Positions 59,301 to 64,000 of a DNA stretch of 64,000 nt are shown here, piece by piece; the stretch's first letter is position 1; each line of letters opens with the position of its first letter. The notes under the pieces were generated by a model. It made no database searches and was not told the origin of the DNA. It was given only the letters and a program-made list of their open reading frames with translations. The position numbers and the translations under genes were made by a program. Source of the DNA: Alistipes sp. CHKCI003 (GTDB lineage Bacteria > Bacteroidota > Bacteroidia > Bacteroidales > Rikenellaceae); NCBI RefSeq assembly GCF_900021155.1, contig NZ_FCNT01000018.1, forward strand, positions 52,582 through 116,581. The letters are read 5' to 3'.

Positions 59301-62300
59301 CGGACGCATTGTCGCCACAGGCCGACCCGTTCGATGCGACCGGCTCTCCGCATCCCGCGCCGGATGCCGCCGCCGTCACAGGGGCCGCTGCGGACAATCC
59401 GGCACCCGCAGGCAGTGCGGTACGGCAGGGCGTCCCGTCCGCACGTGTTTCCGGAAAGCGAGCCGAAGCCGCTACGCCGCGCAATACGGCACACGGCGAC
59501 GAAGCGGCCGAAGACCCGCTCGCACCCCGGCCTTTCAAGGGAGAACGGCCGGAACATTACCGCGACGGGACGCTCATCGTGGATAAAGAGAGCCGTGTAG
59601 GATACCTGAGCGACCTGAAAACCCTACGCCCGATGTTCCATCCGCTCGACCTGCCCGAAGAACAGCGGGTGAAAATGTCGCTCTATATCGAGGTGCGGGA
59701 CACCTATTATCACCTCTACAACGTGGAGGCCGATACACTGGCCCCGCACCCCGCGCTGCGCGTAATGCTGAACAGCCTTTACGACAACTTCGTGGAGCGG
59801 TTCGGCCGGCTGAACGAACCGCAGAATATCGACCGGATACGGATGGATCCGGGAGCCGACGAGATACTCTCGCTGGAACGCTACACCGACGGTATCGTGA
59901 ACAAGGCCGACATCTTCGACCATCCCGTCGCCTTCAATCCGGCGGAGATCGAAAAGACGGACGACGTGCATACGGCACTGGCGGCCAGCATGAACCGTTA
60001 TGCGGACATTAATATCGAGTATATATCGGAACTTACCGGGGCGAGCGAAGCAGAGGTGCTGGAACAGCTCAAAGGGCGTATCTACTTCAACCCCGACAGC
60101 GGGAAATACGAGATCGCCGAACGCGTCATCGCGGGCAACGTCATCGAAAAGGCCGACCGCGTCGAGCGCTTCCTCGACGAGAATCCGGATCACGAGGGCG
60201 CACGGGAGACCCTCGCGGCACTGCGAGAGGCTACGCCCAAGCCCATCGCTTTTGAAGATTTGGACTTCAACTTCGGCGAGCGGTGGATACCTACGGGTAT
60301 CTACGACAGTTACGCCTCGTGGCTCTTCGAAACGGAGGTCAAGATCGGTTACATCGCCGATCTGGACGAGTTCGGCATTACGGCCAAAGACGAGTACAAT
60401 ATCAAGATACAGAACCAGTATGCCGTTCAGGGAGAGTTTCGCCGTTATACCGGGCTGCACCTGATGAAACACGCCCTGCACAACACGATTCCGGACATCA
60501 CCAAAAAAGCCCGCAAACTGATCGACGGCGAGTGGAAAGAGGTAAAGGTACGCGACGGGGAGAAGATACAGCAGGCCAACATCAAGATCGACGAGATCCG
60601 CAGCGGTTTCACGGACTGGCTGTGCGACCAGTCCGCCGACTTCAAGGAGCGTCTGGCCGACATGTATAACCGCAAGTTCAACTGTTTCGTGCGCCCGAAG
60701 TACGACGGTTCGCACCTGACCTTTCCCGGCCTCGACCGTAAGGCGTTAGGCATCGAAGACCTCTATCCGAGCCAGAAGGACGCTATCTGGATGGATATTC
60801 TGCTGGGCGGCGGTATCGTGGACCATGAGGTCGGCGGCGGCAAGACGCTTATCATGTGCTGCGGAACCTACGAGAAAAAACGCATCAGACTGGTGAACAA
60901 ACCGATAATTACGGGACTGAAAGCCAATATCCATGAGATCGCCAAAACCTTCTGTACGGCCTATCCGATGGCCCGCGTGCTCTATCCGGGCCGCGAGGAT
61001 TTCACGCCGAAGAAGCGCGAGCAGATATTCCGGCAGATCAAGAACAACGACTGGGATGCGGTGATCCTCTCGCACGAGCAGTTCGGCATGATCCCGCAGT
61101 CGCCCGAAGTCCAGCAGGAGATCTTGCGGGCGGAACTCGACAGCGTAGAACAGAACCTTATGCTGCTCAAAGCGCAAGGCAAGAGCGTGTCGAAACGTAT
61201 GCTGACCGGCTGCCTCAAGCGCCAGCACAATCTGGAGGCCAAACTGCAAAAGGCGCAGTACGCCCTCGACCATCGCAGGGACGATGCGGTGGACTTCCGC
61301 CGTATGGGTATCGACCACCTCTGCGTGGACGAATCGCACAAATTCAAAAATCTGATGTTCAATACGCGGCACGACCGCGTGGCGGGCCTCGGCAACCCCG
61401 ACGGGAGCCAGCGGGCACTCAACATGCTCTTTGCCCTCAGAACCATACAGGAGCGCACGGGGCGCGATCTGGGGGCGACATTTCTGTCGGGGACGACCAT
61501 TTCCAACTCCCTCACGGAGCTGTATCTGCTGTTCAAATACCTGCGTCCGAAAGCGCTCGACCGGCAGAACATCCGCACCTTCGACGCATGGGCCGCCGTA
61601 TTCGCCAAAAAGAGCGTCGATTACGAGTTCTCGGTCACCAACCAGATCGTGCAGAAAGAACGCTTCCGCTATTTCATCAAGGTTCCGGAGCTGGCGGCTT
61701 TTTATTCGGAAATTACGGATTTCCGCACGGCCGAGGACATCGGTATCGACCGCCCGCGCAAGAACGAGATACTGCACAACATCCCGCCCACGCCCGACCA
61801 GCAGGCGTTTATCGACCAGTTGGTGCATTTCGCCAAGACAGGCGATGCCACCGTGCTGGGCCGGGCACCCCTCACGGAAAGCGAGGAGAAAGCCAAAATG
61901 CTGATCGCTACGGACTACGCCCGTAAAATGTCGCTCGATATGCGTATGATCGACCCGGAGCTGTACGGCGATCATGTGGACAATAAGGCGAGCCACTGTG
62001 CCGCGCAGATCGCGCAATATTACCGCAAGTACGATCAGCACAAGGGCACGCAGTTCGTCTTCTCCGATCTGGGGACATGGAAGCCGGGAGACGAGTGGAA
62101 CGTGTACGCCGAGATTCGGCGCAAGCTGGTCGAAGACCACGGCATTCCGGCTTCCGAGGTTCGTTTCATACAAGAGGCAGCCGGCAGCGAGGGCAAACGC
62201 AAGAAGATGATCGAAGAGATGAACACCGGACGCATCCGCGTATTGTTCGGCTCGACCGATATGCTGGGTACGGGCGTGAACGCCCAGAGGCGGTGCGTGG

Positions 62301-63472
62301 CGATCCACCACCTCGACAGTCCGTGGCGGCCCTCGGACTTGGAGCAGCGCGAAGGACGCGGCATCCGCAAAGGCAACGAAGTGGCCAAGCTCTACGCCGA
62401 CAATCAGGTGGACGTAATCATCTATGCCGTCGAAAAGTCGCTCGACGCCTACAAGTTCGGGCTGCTGCATAACAAGCAGCTGTTCATCCGCCAGCTCAAG
62501 CAGAACCGTCTGGGCGTGCGTACCATCGACGAGGGCGGTATGGACGAAGGCAGCGGCATGAACTTCTCGGAATACGTCGCCGTGCTGTCGGGCAACACCG
62601 ACCTGCTGGAAAAGGCACGCCTCGAAAAGAAGATCGCGGGGCTGGAGAGCGAGCGTCAGGCGTTCGTGCGCGGCAAGTCGTCGAGCCGCAGCCAGTTGGA
62701 ACATACGCTCGGGGAGATCGAAAAACTCGACGACAAGATCGGGCGCATCGAAAAAGACCTCGAAGCCTTCAGAAGCCGTGCGGAACTCAACGAGGACGGT
62801 TCGTACCGCAACCGTATCACGCTGGACGGGGTGGAGAGCAACGACCCGCAGTTCATCGGCAAACAACTGAACCATATCGCAAAAACCGTCGATACGGGAA
62901 CGGGTGAGAAACGGATCGGTTCCATTTACGGGTTCGAGATCATCGTCAAGAGCGAAAAGAGCATGAAGGAGGGGTTCGAGTCCATTCACAACCGCTTTTA
63001 TGTGCGGGGAGAGGGAGAATACCTCTACCAGTACAACTACGGCAATCTGGCCGGAGACCCGCGCACGGCGGCGCTCAACCCCCTGCACGCGCTGGGCACG
63101 ATCGAACCGACGCTGGAGAAATTCCGCAAGGAGCGCACCTTGCTGGAAAAGGACGTGCCCCAGCTCCGGCAGATCATCGAGGGCACATGGCGCAAAGAAG
63201 CCGACCTCGCAGCTCTGAAAAAGGAGATGGAACGACTCGACCGGCAGATACAACTCGCGCTCAAACCCGTAGGCAGCGACCGTGACGGCGGAGAGGCCGG
63301 AGAGCAGCAGGAGAAGGACGCGCGACGGGAAGCACCTGCCGCCGATGACCTACAACGGCATATTCCCGCACGCCTGCGGCAGATCGCCGATGCCTCCGGC
63401 GGATGTATCGTCATCGGGGGCGTGCCGCCCCGCACGGACGATGATTTTTCATCCAAAAAAATCAAACTATAA
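56294..63472 (+). CDS. Giant N6-adenine methylase / SNF2-type helicase fusion of the conjugative element
   Basis: 2392 residues from the ATG at 56294, which overlaps DUF1896 by 14 bases. The methylase part (1-380) has SAM motif [15 protein letters not shown] (122-135) and the catalytic SNIPF (187-191), a variant of NPPF. A low-complexity stretch of about 690 residues (about 382-1075), rich in Gln, Glu, Pro and Ala, contains a basic [12 protein letters not shown] patch. The helicase part begins near residue 1080; Walker A is [11 protein letters not shown] (about 1512), followed by the DEAH-like [10 protein letters not shown] (about 1677) and the C-terminal helicase lobe with [17 protein letters not shown] and [15 protein letters not shown] coiled coil closes the protein. 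Relatives in Bacteroidetes elements are thought to protect or modify element DNA; direct activity is unknown. Confidence 0.88.
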   Translation: MAYNKTEHLRRNIEAIRTAFALEREQRAATPEERDVLRAYSGFGAIKEVLEPLPHKKETALTPLIEELHAVLKENTGGEREYKRYLDGLKASVLTAFYTPEPVTDAIMRMLYNAGVVPVRALEPSAGTGAFAEYLRRYNEEAEITCFEKDPLTVLILHRLHPDDTVRVQGFETIEPAYEGHFDLITSNIPFGDVSLFDPAFSSSRDPVRRQGAWAIHNYFFMKSVDLVRDGGLVAFITSQGVADAERNRPVREWLMERCDLVAAVRLPNNLFTDHAGTEVGSDLIVLQKNSAARPLSERQRDFIETRTLSNGITVNNSFQSLDRVVQTSAKVGTNPYGKPAMEFTHAGGVEGIARALADMLAEDMERHFNRELYESHAPKTAPRQYREWQTETVSPRQAHDDIGQARNTELSGQTALRQHGNREIAREIPATERNSIGQEQEIELSGQTVRQQTRQAAPSAAQAPETTAGIFDDEPPYPPDLDPFWQAIEDHWFPDEAEARIRTEEALRAERRQAEPSSAQTMLFPDAPVSPHSSRQTAGFRQPATSVPLPETTRGGGPRRAGEVLQEVLSDLRQKAERYQGGRMQEPAPFDEQPGPFWHPTEEEWRDLNRWMEERYAVTQAASDGYRLDPETGEMIPIEDAEAEEIRDEATVQAEGAAMPNESLPPLPTQEAWQPAGQDWAEFGAWQEERERRFMEEYPPSPEMYGYAEPAVQTVAAAAPEKEQADTSEMRREPVVQGVRPEISEPAVMEPAARRTAAHAPASAQEPQSVQEAERCAGSTVRPADDGREEAAAEPAATAAQARAAGQPSQDGFAGSLFNAFDTQTEPEPVLNVQQEPVLTLYDLFGFSAEERSQVNRPKKRGPKPKGKRQAAGMPQVRHRPAQQDSATSSQKASKPVQEEERPLDWRERLMQNRPHQEERQPAEVSTAVTAERSAGTSAENQPRTITGNRQDAAKPAAGRSGVAGQPQAATRTEYGRERPEPARKVPDSAADGKSGDRAQLSDALSPQADPFDATGSPHPAPDAAAVTGAAADNPAPAGSAVRQGVPSARVSGKRAEAATPRNTAHGDEAAEDPLAPRPFKGERPEHYRDGTLIVDKESRVGYLSDLKTLRPMFHPLDLPEEQRVKMSLYIEVRDTYYHLYNVEADTLAPHPALRVMLNSLYDNFVERFGRLNEPQNIDRIRMDPGADEILSLERYTDGIVNKADIFDHPVAFNPAEIEKTDDVHTALAASMNRYADINIEYISELTGASEAEVLEQLKGRIYFNPDSGKYEIAERVIAGNVIEKADRVERFLDENPDHEGARETLAALREATPKPIAFEDLDFNFGERWIPTGIYDSYASWLFETEVKIGYIADLDEFGITAKDEYNIKIQNQYAVQGEFRRYTGLHLMKHALHNTIPDITKKARKLIDGEWKEVKVRDGEKIQQANIKIDEIRSGFTDWLCDQSADFKERLADMYNRKFNCFVRPKYDGSHLTFPGLDRKALGIEDLYPSQKDAIWMDILLGGGIVDHEVGGGKTLIMCCGTYEKKRIRLVNKPIITGLKANIHEIAKTFCTAYPMARVLYPGREDFTPKKREQIFRQIKNNDWDAVILSHEQFGMIPQSPEVQQEILRAELDSVEQNLMLLKAQGKSVSKRMLTGCLKRQHNLEAKLQKAQYALDHRRDDAVDFRRMGIDHLCVDESHKFKNLMFNTRHDRVAGLGNPDGSQRALNMLFALRTIQERTGRDLGATFLSGTTISNSLTELYLLFKYLRPKALDRQNIRTFDAWAAVFAKKSVDYEFSVTNQIVQKERFRYFIKVPELAAFYSEITDFRTAEDIGIDRPRKNEILHNIPPTPDQQAFIDQLVHFAKTGDATVLGRAPLTESEEKAKMLIATDYARKMSLDMRMIDPELYGDHVDNKASHCAAQIAQYYRKYDQHKGTQFVFSDLGTWKPGDEWNVYAEIRRKLVEDHGIPASEVRFIQEAAGSEGKRKKMIEEMNTGRIRVLFGSTDMLGTGVNAQRRCVAIHHLDSPWRPSDLEQREGRGIRKGNEVAKLYADNQVDVIIYAVEKSLDAYKFGLLHNKQLFIRQLKQNRLGVRTIDEGGMDEGSGMNFSEYVAVLSGNTDLLEKARLEKKIAGLESERQAFVRGKSSSRSQLEHTLGEIEKLDDKIGRIEKDLEAFRSRAELNEDGSYRNRITLDGVESNDPQFIGKQLNHIAKTVDTGTGEKRIGSIYGFEIIVKSEKSMKEGFESIHNRFYVRGEGEYLYQYNYGNLAGDPRTAALNPLHALGTIEPTLEKFRKERTLLEKDVPQLRQIIEGTWRKEADLAALKKEMERLDRQIQLALKPVGSDRDGGEAGEQQEKDARREAPAADDLQRHIPARLRQIADASGGCIVIGGVPPRTDDDFSSKKIKL

Positions 63473-63475
63473 ACA

Positions 63476-63516
63476 GGAAAGCCTTGCATTTTATCCTTGC
63501 AAGGCTTTCCCGTTTC
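63476..63516 (+). terminator. Terminator of the methylase-helicase operon
   Basis: A perfect 13-bp stem GGAAAGCCTTGCA / TGCAAGGCTTTCC (63476-63488 with 63498-63510) with a 9-base loop starts three bases after the stop codon. Only CGTTTC follows, so the U-run is weak but the stem is strong. No gene is seen from 63517 to about 63894. Confidence 0.7.
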
Positions 63517-63894
63517 ATCGGTTATCGGTGTCCCGATCGGAGTGTTTATTCCTTATCCGAACCAAGCGGCGATGCGGGAGGCATTCGCGCGGACGACCGC
63601 CCGGGCCGAGATCGTCGTGCTGGAGCGGCGGTAGCGGCAGGAAAAGCGGCCGGGGGAAGGAGGGCTCCCCCCCCGGCGGTCTCCGGCCTGCCGGGGGAAT
63701 ATCGTCGGGAAGGGTGCCGGGGTGCCGGGCGGAAAACCCGGCGATACGGCACGCCGCAAAAAACCGGAACGTCTCACGACGCTCCGGCAACCTAAAAATA
63801 ATTAAAACCAAGATAAAACTTGCTTCTGCCTTGTTTGGATCGGTGGCAGACCCGATTGGGGAAAAGGGGGAACAGCTCCGGAGCGGTCGGGCAC

Positions 63895-64000
63895 TCACTC
63901 GTCGGCCCCGCCTATGGATGCCGGGCCATTCCCCCGCGGCGGTTCGGCGAACGACCGCCAGAAGAAGGAACCGACCCCGGCGGCGTTGACCGCGGCATTC
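63895..64000 (-). CDS. Possible C-terminus of a minus-strand gene cut by the window edge
   Basis: The minus-strand frame that ends at TGA 63895-63897 reads AVNAAGVGSFFWRSFAEPP then GNGPASIGGADE up to the window end. Its composition is more protein-like than the surrounding arginine-rich frames. In elements of this type a mobilisation or transfer gene could converge here, but 35 residues are too few to name a family. Confidence 0.3.
   Translation of the reverse strand, partial: NAAVNAAGVGSFFWRSFAEPPRGNGPASIGGADE

Noticed and set aside
60746..63253. 835-residue minus-strand open frame opposite the methylase-helicase gene
   Set aside because: The plus-strand product has Walker A, DEAH-like and C-terminal helicase motifs in order; the minus-strand product has none.
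63484..63795. Short plus-strand frame after the methylase-helicase terminator
   Set aside because: Starts inside the terminator stem and gives Gly/Arg-rich sequence without motifs.

Overview
The window reads as a GC-rich Bacteroidetes chromosome, most like the Rikenellaceae (Alistipes). This is inferred from TAnnTTTG-type -7 boxes ahead of many genes, the DUF4249/TonB and BtuG/BtuB gene pairs, DUF5690, DUF5683, BACON and DUF4099/DUF3945 families, and a CTnDOT-like conjugative-element block at the right end. No database search was possible, so family names rest on recognition of motifs and gene order.

Layout. 1-6.5 kb: a leucine-rich-repeat-like surface protein cut by the window edge, then a compact BtuG/BtuB/BtuF-like corrinoid (or siderophore) uptake cluster. 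Its expected BtuCD partners are missing, and the spot is followed by a broken integrase beside tRNA-Gly. 7.3-10.2 kb: a DUF2721 membrane protein and a PiT-type phosphate transporter. 10.8-18.8 kb, minus strand: a five-gene block of TPR histidine kinase, LuxR-type regulator, collagen-like lipoprotein, TonB receptor and DUF4249 lipoprotein. 18.9-21.0 kb: a PhoR/PhoB-like two-component pair. 21.2-25.3 kb: DAHP synthase-chorismate mutase, a Kdo/InaA-type kinase broken by a stop in a small tandem duplication, tRNA-Thr, threonine dehydrogenase and a cupin. 25.8-30.2 kb: a 2-aminoethylphosphonate catabolic operon (DUF5690 transporter, phnX, phnW) and a DMT exporter. 30.4-31.4 kb: class II aldolase.

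31.7-40.5 kb is the most unusual region. Three C10 (streptopain-like) cysteine protease lipoproteins are each followed by one or two members of a family of about 220-residue lipoproteins (five in all). Promoters and prodomains are nearly identical between copies while catalytic domains differ. Two orphan protease C-terminal tails sit in front of the unpaired lipoproteins, showing that further protease copies were deleted. A 130-bp pentamer/decamer repeat lies upstream of the array.

41.1-43.0 kb: recQ, flanked by palindromic repeats carrying promoter-like boxes. 43.6 kb: a second integrase remnant. 43.8-51.1 kb, minus strand: a lower-GC operon of three LPP20-like proteins (one with a DUF5683 tail), a 1238-residue BACON/Fn3/GLUG-like lipoprotein and a transglutaminase-like protein. 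51.9-64.0 kb: part of an integrative conjugative element (DUF4099/DUF3945 protein, small membrane protein, TopB, DUF1896 protein and a 2392-residue methylase-helicase) running off the right edge.
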